The notes under the pieces: model-generated
The model's input: only the letters and a program-made list of their open reading frames with translations
Database searches by the model: none
What the model was told of the DNA's origin: nothing
In this document: in pieces, positions 1 to 9,935 of the stretch
Layout: every line of letters begins with the position of its first letter
How positions within the stretch are numbered: position 1 is the first letter of the stretch
Assembly: GCF_030272615.1 (NCBI RefSeq)
Contig: NW_026728916.1
Span: forward strand, 1 to 64,000
Source of the DNA: Cryptomeria japonica
Taxonomy: Eukaryota > Streptophyta > Pinopsida > Cupressales > Cupressaceae
DNA: 64,000 nucleotides
Direction of reading: 5' to 3'
Translations under genes and position numbers: made by a program

Positions 1-2313
1 TTGTGTTTATCCCACTCCTCAAAATTTTTATCCAAAGGGTAGTTTTCTATATAAACTTAGGTCTATTGAACTTCTTGTCAGTATGTCCAAAAAGATAACT
101 TCCTTCTTTATGGCCATTTATCATTGTCCACCCTCCTAAGAAAAGTTGTATAAACTGGTTTAGATGGATTTTCTCTTATAGTTGGGTCATAAAACTTTAA
201 CCATGGTATTCGTTCTTTGACAGGAATACCATTTAGCTCCACATATAATTGAGAATCATTTCTTGGAAGGTTAATCTTGGCTTTCCAGGATTCACGTGGC
301 TCATGCACTATAGGATTATTTCTCCTTGCTAAAAATCCATTTGGATCATAACTCCATGGGTCATCAATAACCACGAGACCCAATTGTATCAATTTTGAAG
401 TGAGCACTCCCTCTATGAGGAGTCTTTTTATTAGACCAATAGGACCTATCATTTTACAGTCCTAGGTGACAGTGATGTCATTCTTGCCTATGCCTATATA
501 ATTTTCAATCATAACTAATTGCCTAAAAATATCTATGGCCAGTGTATGATTAGTTACATAAGTGGGGAGGCGAAAAGGCTTGTCGATAAAACCATGTACT
601 CTGACAAAAGAAAAATACTTACCTAGAAACTAGTCACAATAGGGGCTACGTGTAAACATCCAACCAATTTTCTATAATAGGAAATAGGAAATATAAAATG
701 AGACTTCCATCACTAAATCTTGCATGGTAAGTGTTAGGAAACAATCAGCAAAAGAATATGCATCATGTGTGGCAGATAGTATGGGAGTCTATATAGTCAC
801 AAGCTTTCACCTATTGTGCTCATAAAAAAATGATAACTTAATATATTGACTGAGAAACCCCCATTCTAATGCAAGAACATGTGAAGCAAAAAATGAGTGT
901 ACCTAAATCTATAATGTGTCTTGAAGTGTATTAATTGCTTTTCTATTCTGTGGGCAATAATCTCTGAGAAGTCATACAGGAAAGATTCATTTTGCTTCTA
1001 GAGTTTGAACAACACACCCATTTGGAAAGTATAGATGTGCATATTATTATCAAGGCCACAAACATAGGCCAACATTGAGGTGACTTCTTTCAGGTCATTT
1101 TACTTCAAATCATTGAATGCCAATGGGGATTTTGAAAGCTCAGTGAGATTCGTCTCCATTGCAGTTCCGCAAAAACTTAAAGTAGCCTTCCTTTTACATC
1201 AATAATTTTCTAATAATTTCCTACTAAAAATATCCATTTTATTAGAAAGAAAAGGGATGCACAACAATGTCTCAAGTGGCATCTACACTTATATCAATTC
1301 TCAATGAAGTGTGTTGAATAACAGGGGGTCAACACTAAAACATCATGAGCATGCCTCAATGAATTCAAAGAAATGAGGGACCATTTGGATGACATATTAT
1401 GAAAGACCACAATGCCAAATATTTACCACCACGTGTCTCAATTTTACTTTGTAAATGAAAATCTTAGTGCAAGAAGCCTCTTGAAGGCTCTTGGGATGCT
1501 TATGTATTTCGAGATCAAGAACCTCTTCATATCTGTTTCAAACTAGAGCGGGGTTCTTGGTCATGTCTTTTGTCTATGGGAATTTTCTTGGATAATCAAA
1601 TTTTGAAGGAATGAAGTGAGAAGTGTATGAGATATCCCCAAGAAAATTGACCCAAGTCTCAAGTTGTGTGATGTATCAGCAGGAACATCCATCTCAATGA
1701 GCCAAGATTGTTCTATCTTCTCCTTTTCTTAGAAACGTTTTGGTGCTAGAAAATATATTTTTGGAGAATAAAATGTTGCATGTTATCTTTAAAATATTTT
1801 CTTCTCCAAGAAACTTCATGCCTTGATTTTCATTCTCAATAGAATGTTAATAATGGGCTTTTCCTTGGACATGCACCACATATGCTTTTCACGTAGAACT
1901 AATTCTACAAGACACTATATTAACTTCCACCTCGAGTGTACTTAAAAGCCACTCTCCATCTTATACCATCGTTTATTTTATTCACACTATTATCTCAGAA
2001 CCTGCAATAATAGTCAGTGATGTTGATGCAAGCCAAAAGCTAGCGATGATCTACCTTAATCTTGAAAACTACACACGATAGGATGCATGGCGCACGATAG
2101 CCCCTTGTATACTCTCCTAAAAAAATGCACAACTTGACTATGATTTGGCTTCCTAATTTTCACTAGCTGTGAAATGACCCATACAATATCCCAACTTGTG
2201 ATCATTACTTCAACCTTGGCTTTTATTTTATAGATTGAAGTTCCTTCATGTCTATAAATATAACCATGATGCAGAGTCCTTGTTGTCTTAGAGTTTGATT
2301 TAGTTTGTTGCAT
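1..2313 (-). pseudogene. ORF3 of gypsy copy A (N-terminal part, truncated by window edge)
   Basis: The first codons are MQQTKSNSKTTRTLHH at 2313 leftward, and the same start is found at 56104 in copy B. The reading then decays. A legible block at 108-452 contains KRLLIEGVLTSKLIQLGLVVIDDPWSYDP, given here as two runs: KRLLIEGVLTSKL and IQLGLVVIDDPWSYDP. It recurs at 54076-54387 in copy B. The block resembles plant-mobile-domain-like proteins in general character (an N-terminal 'YVTDRTLA.DI..QLV' in copy B), but this is a weak, eye-level match. The ORF lies downstream of pol, where Athila-type elements carry an env-like or unknown ORF3. Function is unknown. Confidence 0.6.
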
Positions 2314-2340
2314 ATTAGGAGCTTGGATACTCCCATTAGG

Positions 2341-4345
2341 TTCTCATTACTTCATCTTGAGCTCCTCTTGGAAGCTCAGGTTCTTGAGCCATGTATTCAC
2401 AAAGGGCCTTCCCTTAGATTACCTTGGTGGGTCTGATGTCAATGCCATACTCAAGAATCTTGGTAATTCAATTGGCTCTCTTATCTGTCATTTCTCCTTT
2501 CATTATGTATTTATAGACCATAGGGTGAACCATGTAGATAGTTGTCTTATTATAGACAATGAAATGCCTAAATTTCTTCAAGCTTTTTACTATGGCAAAT
2601 GCTTGTTTTTAAACAGATTTGTACTTTACCTCATATGCTTTATCATTTTTGATTGAAAGGAAATTGGACGCTCCCCTGTACCTTCTACATCCCTCTGTTT
2701 TAGTACAATATTAATCAAGTTATTGGCATAAACATACATTAGAAAATCTTTGGACATATTTGGTTTAGACAAGACAAGGGAAGATGGGATGGCTTCTTTA
2801 ATCTTTTTGAAAGCTTCTTTAGCTTCCGGAGTCCATTTGAAATGAAGGTCCTTTCTTAGCATAAGATTTATCAATCTTACCATTCCAGTAAAATCTGAAA
2901 TGAATCGACTAATGAAATTCATCTTCCCCAAAAAGGATTGGACACCCTTCTGTTCATGGAAAAAGAAATCTCTTTGCTAGGTTTCACATAGTCTAGGTCA
3001 ATGGAAATCCCCTCTTTAGACACTACATATCCTAGTAGCTTTACTTAAGAAACTCCAAAGTTACATTTCTTGGGGTTCAACAAGATACCAAACTCTAGCC
3101 ATTTCTAGAAAACTAGCTCTACATGATCAAAATAGTCTTCTTTATTTTTTAAAAACATTGTCAAGTCATCCATGTAAATAAGAATAATCTTGTTAATCAT
3201 GTCCCAAAAGGCTATATACATGACTCTTTGGAAAGTAGTACGAGCATTAGACAACCTGAATAGCATCTTTTGATAAGAAAACATTCCCCATTTGGTGGTG
3301 AAAGAGGTTTTGTGCTGGTCTTCTGGCTTGACAAGGACTTGGTTATATCCGAATAACCATCAAGCATAGAAAACATCTCAAACCCGACTACTTTATGCAA
3401 GATCTATTCTATTGGAGGCAAGTGTAATGGTCATTCAAGGACGCTCTATTTAGATACTAAAAATTCACACAGAGGCAAATGTATCCATTATTTTTCCAAA
3501 CCGGCACCATGTTACAAACCCAAGTACTATGTTTGATCGGATAAATGATCAGGGATTCAATTAGATTTTGTAACTTTTGTGACATTAGGAAATCGATCTT
3601 GGGGTTCATAGGACGTTGCTTATATTGGACAAGATTTGCCCCTTCAGTTAGCTCAATGGTGTGTTGTATGACCTCAAAATTGTAGCCTTTGAGGTCATCA
3701 TATGACCATATGATATCTCTTATGCATTCATCATAGAAATGAACCAGCCTCCTTATCATGTTGAGGGACATTTTTTCCTACCCTGAGCTTCTCCCCATCT
3801 CCAACATGAAGTTTGGTATAATCTCCCTTATATGTGATCAATTTCCTTTTATCATTTTTTGCATCCTCTCAATCAAAAAGGTTTTCCAAAGTGATCAAAC
3901 CCTATGGGACTTTATTTGATCATAGTTTAATAACTTGTTCTTCGTTTGCCTTAGTGACCTTGGGCAACAGTTGGTATGCAAATTCCTTGGATTTCTGAAT
4001 AAACGTGGCTATATGTTGATCATTTTCAAAGAATTTCTAGTGTGCATCATTGTCTAGGATATCTTGTCTAATGTCAGCCAAACTGAGTGTTTATTTTCTA
4101 GCAACTCAGAGGCCGAGTCAAACTGTGATCCTACTAAGGTCATACGATCAACACCTTCATTCTTCTTCCTCGAAATCCTCTGAATATTGAAAGCATCAAA
4201 TATTTCAATTAGATCCCAAACTCAATAGCAATATGAATGCATGGGAACATGCTTTGCAGCTAATATCTCCTAGAATTGTTGAACCACTAGCTCAAAATGT
4301 CCCAAAACTTTAAACCGCTTGACTCCAAGGTATTATTTGTTAAGT
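2341..4345 (-). pseudogene. gypsy pol relic: RNase H-like, RT, RNase H (integrase deleted)
   Basis: Reading leftward: an RNase H-like piece at about 4080-4340 (homologous to the clearer copy at 60003-60345); RT from about 3771, with DIIWSYDDLKGYN, then NPKIDFLMSQKLQNLI, IIYPIKHSTWVCNMVPV and KNNGYICLCVNF, the usual N-terminal RT landmarks of Ty3/gypsy; the YMDD active-site box at 3165-3176; then the RT/RNase H connection at 2626-2931 (KINFISRFISDF, LLRKDLHFKWT, EAFKKIKEAI). Several stop codons and shifts interrupt the frame. No integrase follows before ORF3 begins at 2313, so this copy could not integrate by itself even if transcribed. Confidence 0.85.
3165..3176 (-). other. RT active-site codons YMDD
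   Basis: Reverse complement of gtcatccatgta reads Tyr-Met-Asp-Asp, followed by Leu-Thr. It is the polymerase metal-binding box of the gypsy copy A RT. The sister copy has YIDD at 59163-59174, one codon apart. Confidence 0.8.
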
Positions 4346-5356
4346 TTGCAACAAATTCCTTGAATTTTCAATCATGTGATGAATCAAAGTTACTTTCTCT
4401 CTTATCCATGAGATAAAATAAATTTTGAATGTATCTTCTTGATGTTAGATTACACTTAGATTCTTAAACCCTACTTATATGATTTTCTACTCAATAATCC
4501 TTCCGCATGGAATGAATATTTGTGTTCGTTCCTTATTTCTTTGTAGTTTTTTTTTTGTTTCCATTTAGTTTAGTTACCTTTCTTTGTTTCTAATAAAAAG
4601 AAATACCCTTAAGAACCCAACCCTTATCATATGAAGGGGTTGGCTCTTTCAAACATAGAGGAAAATCATTAATCCCATAGTGATCTCTCCACTATTAAAG
4701 CATTTTTCACTATCTACTAGATCATTTAGGGTCATTTTCAATGTAAAACTATTGTGACAAGTATGTTTACAGATAGGCATAAAGAGTACTGCCCTAGATA
4801 CAAATACCAAGAAGTCTAAGGCCACCCATAGTTCTGGGATGACAACTAAATCTCTAGAAATTTTATGAAAACCCTTGAAAACATAAGATTTATCTTGTAA
4901 AAGTCCTCGATGTAATTATTTATTTAATAATAGGAATCTGTGAAAGCTCAATTTCATGAAGTAAAAAAAATTGATTGACATAAATATCCTAGAATAAATA
5001 TGAAATTTACTAGCCAATGAAATGTCTTTAGTAATCCAATAAACAAGTTAAGAATTTTAAATAAATATTTATAACTAAATAAATTGGAAAGAAAAAGATT
5101 CCCTATAACATTGATTCCTTTTCATTGAATGGGAGAATTTAAAACTACATGATAAATGTTAAAAGATTCTATAGCATGGACCATTTACTAGCCAAGTAGC
5201 CTATATGCAACTCCTAAGCCTTCTTTCAGTGAAAGACCTAGCTAACACTAGTACTTGCATCTAGGTAAGATGCATTGTATAATGCTGATAGTAATTTATA
5301 TGATTATAAATGTGAGATAAAATTATAAAAATTCAAAACGTGTCAACATTTTTTTT

Positions 5357-5659
5357 TCAAAGATGTAATAAATGGATCCAAGGAGTCCTTATGTTTCCTC
5401 CTACATTAGGTGTTGGTCCCTTGAAAATAAGTTGAGGAACTAATCTTGGTGAGCCTTGAATAATGCATGTAGAATTTTGGGTGGACAATTGTGTTGCATT
5501 CAACTCGTTCAACAATGTCAACAATGATAAATGTTTATGATGTTTGAATTTTCGACAATAATTTTTTTTAGGCATGAAAACTAGCAATGACATTCTAGTG
5601 TGAGACAATATTTTTGGTGGGGGCTTCCCCACCATAAGATAGTCTACTAGTGCTTGCAT
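5357..5659 (-). CDS. unrecognised ORF conserved in both copies of the unit
   Basis: A 100-codon frame. From its internal Met (MSLLVFMPKK) to the stop (PWIHLLHL) it aligns over 78 residues with the ORF at 61327-61608, with 9 differences and no frame-breaking indel. Motifs include FKHHKH, LNATQLSTQNSTCIIQG and LVPQLIFKGPTPNVGG. No family is recognised. It lies between two diverged direct repeats (5240-5310, 5642-5710) and so may be part of a small transposon rather than a gene. Synonymous versus replacement changes were not counted; frame survival may simply reflect recent duplication. Confidence 0.25.
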   Translation of the reverse strand: MQALVDYLMVGKPPPKILSHTRMSLLVFMPKKNYCRKFKHHKHLSLLTLLNELNATQLSTQNSTCIIQGSPRLVPQLIFKGPTPNVGGNIRTPWIHLLHL

Positions 5660-5862
5660 CTAAATGAGGTGTAATGGACAAGTCAATAGTAATTTATTTA
5701 TCTTTAGAATTTTAATATAGAGGATTTTCTTCATTAATTACTATTATTAAAAAAAACTTTAAAACAACTAATAAGAAAAATATAAAGGATGCAATCATAA
5801 AATAAAAGGAAAACCATCTCGAGTTAGTCTAAATATGTGATTTGATAATTTGTTAGATTGTC

Positions 5863-5889
5863 ATATATATATATATATATATATATATA
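5863..5889. repeat. (AT)n microsatellite, 27 bp
   Basis: Uninterrupted AT dinucleotides between gattgtc and gtttttgtt. The same locus in the duplicated unit (61790-61891) is about 102 bp long. Confidence 0.95.
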
Positions 5890-6354
5890 GTTTTTGTTTT
5901 GTTTTGTGTTAATATTCATAGATATTAATAATATTGATAAGTACATTTGTTGGATTATCATACTTTTAAAATTAATGAACCCTAAATTAATTCTCACATA
6001 TTATTCTAATATTGAAAAGTAATAAAAACAGTTAATTCCTACAAGCATTTCAAAGAGGTTGAAAGAAAATATGTTTCTTGGTGAAAGTTTTGGAATGAAT
6101 TACATTTGTGGAATTCGTTGAAACCCTAGAGAAATTTCCTCTAAAATTTTAACAAAATAGATTTGAATAGAATTGGCAGATACAAAATTTGTAGCCAAAT
6201 CTCCTCAAAGTTAAACTAAAACAAATTAAAGAGGATCGGCCACTGTGCAACACTGAGGCAAATTTCATCCACAACAAATTCTAAGCAACTTGAAATGTAA
6301 AAACAGTATCAAAGAGGTAAAATCCGACACTTGATTAAATTTTCACAAAAAACA

Positions 6355-6590
6355 TTCAAATTCAACAACAACCGTCCACAGAGCACACATGGAATCTTAA
6401 GAAATAATTAATATTAAATACAAATTCTACACCTTCAAATTCAACAACCACCATCCATAGAGCACACATGAAATCTTAAGAAATACTTGATATTAAATGT
6501 AAATTATACACCTTCAAATTTAACAAACACTGTCTACAAAGCACCATGAAATCTTAAGAAACACTTAAGATTAAATACAAATTGTACACA
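6355..6590. repeat. 79-bp tandem repeat, three copies
   Basis: Three head-to-tail units starting near 6355, 6434 and 6513, each beginning ttcaaattcaac (or a variant) and containing agcacacatg.aatcttaagaaa and attaaat.caaatt. The sister unit at 62380 has two full copies and a truncated third. Non-coding. Confidence 0.85.
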
Positions 6591-6879
6591 GCTATCTAAT
6601 TCGTTCATCCCTACGGGATCAAACCCACCCAATCCTAAATCAAACTACAAACACATTCCAAATTCTGTGTTGCCAAATTTGTAGATAAATACACAGAATT
6701 TGGATTCTCTGTAATTTGTAATTGATCTTGGGTATTTTCATCTTCAGAAGATCTCGGTTTTGGAGCCCACAAAGACTTTAAATTTTGCCTAAAAATTCCT
6801 TTCACCCCGTCATTTGTTTCTATAAGAATAAATTTCACCACTACTTGGAAGCCATCTGTGGGAAGGGCTCATCGAACCA

Positions 6880-6971
6880 CGCGTAACACAAATAATGTTC
6901 GGAAAATTGTTTTGAGATGACCGATTTTGACATGAGACAATTTCCCGATGGGGAGTTCCTCCCGAGGGAAT
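6880..6971. repeat. left member of a 92-bp direct repeat pair
   Basis: Matches 7770-7861 in the same orientation (cggaaaattgtttt, gagacaatttccc, gagttcctcc, agggaat). The pair brackets the small ORF at 7386-7643. Bases 6971-6998 repeat the last 28 bp once more. The sister copy keeps only the end of this member (about 62545-62587). Confidence 0.75.
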
Positions 6972-7261
6972 GATGGGGAGTTCCTCCCTAGGGAATAGTA
7001 ACAGAAATGAAAAAATATATTCGTAATCAAAAAGACAACTTTCAGGCAGCAACTTCCTCACATATTATGAGAGCATTGGAAGACAGTGGATGCCAGGGCT
7101 GTGCTAAGCACATTTAATGTTGCTTATTCACATTTATTGTAGGTCATTCATTGATAGTTGAGATAGTAAATGCACTTCTTGCAGAGTTTCTTGAATTTCC
7201 AGTCAGTGGGAAGGATTGATGTGAGCATGCAGCCAAAGCCAAAATTCTTTCCGATGTTATT

Positions 7262-7396
7262 CTTAAGAGATTGATCATGCAGCTTTCATATCTTAGCGAA
7301 TAAAACATATACATATTCCAGCTACTAGCTTAAGAGATTGATCATGCAGCTTTCGTATCTTAGCGAATAAGACGAGACGAGAGGAATGCAGAAGTT
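7262..7396. repeat. 67-bp tandem duplication
   Basis: cttaagagattgatcatgca begins at 7262 and again at 7329, and both units continue through cttagcgaataa. The second unit runs up to the start codon of the ORF at 7386. The sister copy has essentially one unit. Confidence 0.8.
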
Positions 7397-7643
7397 GTTG
7401 GCTTTGGCATCCTTGGGCATGTTGAGCGTCTGTGTTGATTTATTGTATGACTGGTTGGGCATATTTTTCCCGAAGCAAACTGAGGTAACTATAAAGCATA
7501 CCTCAACTATGTTGTTTTTCTTTGCAAAGTGCTTGCAAGATTTTTGGTTTGCTCTATCTGGTCACCTTCAAAAAGCTTGCATTTGTATTGTAAGTAGAGG
7601 GGTTCCGTTTGGCTTTCGGTTTACAAGATTTAAACTCATTTGA
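7386..7643 (+). CDS. unrecognised small ORF, possibly a captured first exon
   Basis: An 85-codon frame starting MQKLLALASLGMLSVCVDLL, a hydrophobic N-terminus that could be a signal or membrane segment. After PKQTE the DNA reads gag|gtaact, a good plant 5' splice site, so only about 33 residues may be exon and the remainder intron. An equivalent ORF lies at 62984-63241, with 7 differences in 85 residues. It sits between the two members of a 92-bp direct repeat, which suggests a gene fragment carried in a small mobile unit. No family is recognised. Confidence 0.3.
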   Translation: MQKLLALASLGMLSVCVDLLYDWLGIFFPKQTEVTIKHTSTMLFFFAKCLQDFWFALSGHLQKACICIVSRGVPFGFRFTRFKLI

Positions 7644-7769
7644 GGCGGTTTATTTCAGGCCGCGTGTCTGGGTTACACGATGCAGGCACAGTGACAAATG
7701 TAGCCAATGGAGAATGACCTTTCTTTTCCCGACACTACACCAAAATTTCATCACCGACGGAAACATGTA

Positions 7770-7861
7770 CCACATAACACACAATGCTCGGAAAATTGTT
7801 TTAAGATGGTCGGTTCTGGCGTGAGACAATTTCCCGGTGAGGAGTTCCTCCCCAGGGAATA
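7770..7861. repeat. right member of the 92-bp direct repeat pair
   Basis: Same-orientation match to 6880-6971. Similarity to the sister unit (63384-63475) and to the locus-2 flank (from about 46615) continues directly to its right. It therefore marks the edge of the 2.6-kb segment that is absent from locus 2. Confidence 0.7.
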
Positions 7862-8076
7862 GCCTATCAGCTTAAAAAAACCCGTATAGTACTGAAACTA
7901 TGTACAAGAATTATCGATTTGAGGCAATTCTAAATTAATCTCAATCTCAAGGAAAAGTGCTTCTAGAGGAAGATTAGCCCGGACCAGCAACATACATAAT
8001 TTATCAAAGAGATTGAAAAGAGATAAAAAGAAATGGTTAGAGAATCACGTTGGACGATAGTTTAGAATAATCCTAT

Positions 8077-8082
8077 TTTATT
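8077..8082 (-). terminator. candidate polyadenylation signal AATAAA
   Basis: AATAAA on the minus strand about 85 bases after the stop codon of the 8165-9601 protease. The same hexamer, in the same context (ttattgtgcaaac), lies at 46794-46799 and 63698-63703 behind the two other minus-strand copies. Confidence 0.5.
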
Positions 8083-8164
8083 GTGCAAACGAGAGGGAGA
8101 AGGATACTCTAAAAAGAAAAAGTTAGGTCGAAAACTTTGTAATTATTGATGAATTTAATCTCTT

Positions 8165-9601
8165 TTATACTGTTAATGAGAAAGCTACAAAATAAAGCAG
8201 CAGCAGCGGTAACAAGAAATGGCACCCTAAGATAGGGATTGGAGCTTTGGACTGTAGGTAAGAGGACATATACAGAGATCTGCAGCGGGTGGGAGTAAAG
8301 GAGAGCCTCTGCTTAGCGTTGTCATACAGAATATGGTAATCTTGTTGCTGAAAACTTCCAAGGACGGCCGGTACACCTGCAACCGAAGCCTCATCCATAT
8401 CTAACATTGCCAGACATAGTAAATTTCCAATTTTAGTCGGACCAGATTCTGTATATTGAACGAAATTATGTTTACCTTCGACAATATAATCTGCACCAAG
8501 CATATGGAAAGTCATATTCACATCAGGGATATAGTCATAGTAGGGTGATGAATAGCATACACTTAACCCAGCTTTAGAATCGTTAGATCTGGGTAGCCCT
8601 AGGACAGAATCTAAAACAGATGCCACTGCAGTGAAGGCAGCGTGCGGCAAAACTGTGTAGTGTGTTCCAGAGTCGATGATGAATCCCCCGCTTCCATTTG
8701 ATTGTATATCGAACGTTCCTCGTGGAATATTGAGAGACACGTTCCCCAGAGTTATTCCTTCCACGGAGAAATAATAGTAGCTGTTAAGCTTGGGCAGGAC
8801 TGTGTTGTTTATCACCATCGTCGACTGCACTCCTATGCCGTTCAACTCGGCTGCGCTGCCCAACAGGAGAGGCGTCGAAAATCTGTCAATGTCATGAAAG
8901 GGGGATCCATTGTATTCGAAAGATAAGCAGTAGGAAAATTTGGATTCTCCAATCTGTGAGATAAGCGATAATTGTCCTCGGCCGAGCCCCACTACGCCAT
9001 TGGCCTCCTCCAAGCCATCTCCCTGAACGATATGGCTGCACCCAAACGCTATTCCGCCAAAGGAATGCGCAGCCCCGGATGTATCCGCCATGGTGAACGT
9101 CTCGAATGACAGTTCTCCCTGCGTGCTCCAGCTTCCGCTGTATATATGAGAATATTGACAGTCCAGCGCACAAGTTGAATTGCCAAGGGCAGAGCAGAGG
9201 GAAGAAGAGCAGGGAACCGGTCTGTATGTGGAGGAATCTTCTGGGTAGAACATAGGAAGAGTATATCTCCTAGAGCCATTGAAGGGATCGCACTGAAACC
9301 AAATCAAATCGCTTCCCGTGTCCACTTTTCCTCGGAAATTTCTTGGTGGGGTTCCGATGCCAATGTTCACTACATGTGTTGTGGGCAAGCGGATCAAAGG
9401 AGCAACAGCGCCACCCAGTTGGGTTTCGGTCCTTCCTGATTGCACAGCTTTAATCGAGGCTTCCATTCTTTTGAGCCTAGCAATGGCGGAATTCCTTTCC
9501 AAATGGGGGCCTCCACGCGCTTCTTCTGAACAGAGCAAACTGAAAAAACAACATATTGTTAGATTCGCCACAACTAATGTGATCGCATTTTTGTGTGCCA
9601 T
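8165..9601 (-). CDS. nepenthesin-like aspartic protease (A1B), subtype 1, intact
   Basis: A 478-residue intronless frame for a pepsin-family endopeptidase. Order: hydrophobic signal peptide (about 1-25), short propeptide with RLKRMEASIKAVQ, catalytic VDTGSDLIW with Asp94, a Cys-rich insert typical of nepenthesins (Cys104, 131, 136, 144, 148), a flap region around SHIYSGSW, GVVGLGRGQLSLISQ, second catalytic IIDSGTHYTVLP with Asp310, and ending in a hydrophobic tail (LLPLLLLYFVAFSL) that could be a GPI-anchor signal. The start is set at MAHKN. The frame extends 9 codons upstream, but only to a TTG, and the MAHKN equivalent is the first usable ATG downstream of the TATA box in both subtype-1 genes. 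Many N-glycosylation sites (NGS, NST, NNT, NVS) fit secretion. It diverges head-to-head from the subtype-2 copy at 12610. Confidence 0.93.
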   Translation of the reverse strand: MAHKNAITLVVANLTICCFFSLLCSEEARGGPHLERNSAIARLKRMEASIKAVQSGRTETQLGGAVAPLIRLPTTHVVNIGIGTPPRNFRGKVDTGSDLIWFQCDPFNGSRRYTLPMFYPEDSSTYRPVPCSSSLCSALGNSTCALDCQYSHIYSGSWSTQGELSFETFTMADTSGAAHSFGGIAFGCSHIVQGDGLEEANGVVGLGRGQLSLISQIGESKFSYCLSFEYNGSPFHDIDRFSTPLLLGSAAELNGIGVQSTMVINNTVLPKLNSYYYFSVEGITLGNVSLNIPRGTFDIQSNGSGGFIIDSGTHYTVLPHAAFTAVASVLDSVLGLPRSNDSKAGLSVCYSSPYYDYIPDVNMTFHMLGADYIVEGKHNFVQYTESGPTKIGNLLCLAMLDMDEASVAGVPAVLGSFQQQDYHILYDNAKQRLSFTPTRCRSLYMSSYLQSKAPIPILGCHFLLPLLLLYFVAFSLTV

Positions 9602-9935
9602 TGGGCACCTATTCAATCCCGCTTTCAAATTTCCCTTAATTACTACTACAGGCAGGTTTACTGAGGGTCGTCATTTATAAGGATTAGTCTATATCTTAAT
9701 CGGATTGTTTAATAAATTGTGCGCCTGCAGGTAACTTCAGCATTCTGTGTTTCATCTGTCCAACCGTAGGATATAACGACGAGATTGATGAGATTATAGA
9801 ATAAAAAGGGCATCTTGTTTAACAAGAAACAACGTGCGGAGTTTTCTAGTTGTTGTATCGAACGTGACAATGGGAAAGGCGCGGAATCAAGAGAGTTGTT
9901 ATTTTTTTGTAATTTCAATTTTGGCCGAAGTGAAC
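9602..9935 (-). promoter_or_regulatory. subtype-1 protease promoter region
   Basis: Homologous to 48371-48720 upstream of the second intact protease, and in reverse to about 30385-30563 upstream of the shattered plus-strand copy. A TATAAATG box lies at 9672-9679, about 70 bp before the start codon. Similarity to locus 2 stops near 9935, where a decayed repeat begins, and resumes near 12225. Confidence 0.7.
9672..9679 (-). promoter_or_regulatory. TATA box (TATAAATG)
   Basis: The minus-strand octamer is conserved at 48440-48447 and 30486-30493 relative to the other subtype-1 genes. An initiation site about 30 bp downstream would give a 5' UTR of about 40 nt. Confidence 0.7.

Larger units (their letters stand above)
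1..4345 (-). mobile_element. Ty3/gypsy-type retrotransposon, copy A (partial, decayed)
   Basis: Minus-strand remains of a large Ty3/gypsy element. Reading leftward from about 4345 there is an RNase H-like segment, a reverse transcriptase, a second RNase H and then a long third ORF that runs off the left edge. Integrase is missing: at about 2330 the sequence jumps from the RNase H side straight to the start of ORF3, whereas the sister copy at 50860-60395 keeps about 2.2 kb of integrase there. Stops and frameshifts are frequent, so the element is dead. No LTR is identified inside the window. The right boundary (about 4345) is where similarity to the sister copy passes into flank that is also found at 35460-35690 without the element. 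Confidence 0.85.
4346..7861. other. 3' flank of the protease unit: AT-rich, repeats, two small conserved ORFs
   Basis: No recognisable full-length gene. The stretch is repeated at about 60396-63480. Parts of it also lie beside other protease relics: 4430-4690 matches 35460-35690, and 5090-5240 matches about 46440-46600. It holds a conserved ORF (5357-5659), a direct repeat pair (5240-5310 and 5642-5710), an AT microsatellite, a 79-bp tandem repeat, a 67-bp tandem repeat, a 92-bp direct repeat pair and a second small ORF (7386-7643), each listed separately. At 46600 the homologous flank passes directly from the 5240 equivalent to the 7865 equivalent, so about 2.6 kb is present here and absent there. 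Confidence 0.7.

Noticed and set aside
7733-7745. CACTACACCAAAA, like a CACTA transposon terminus, followed by a ccgacgg subterminal-like motif
   Set aside because: No inverted partner (TTTTGGTGTAGTG) or 3-bp target duplication was found downstream within the unit; the same sequence is simply copied at 63350.
9602-9628. Longer N-terminus (9 extra codons) for the 8165-9601 protease
   Set aside because: The extension begins with TTG, and the position equivalent to it in the other intact gene is also not ATG; the MAH start is conserved and gives a proper signal peptide.
8702-9680. Plus-strand open frames inside the minus-strand protease (also 47984-48455)
   Set aside because: Antisense shadows of a GC-richer coding region; they are conserved only because the sense gene is.
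9708-9918. Minus-strand open frame upstream of the first protease
   Set aside because: Lies in the promoter block; the homologous block at locus 2 does not keep the frame.
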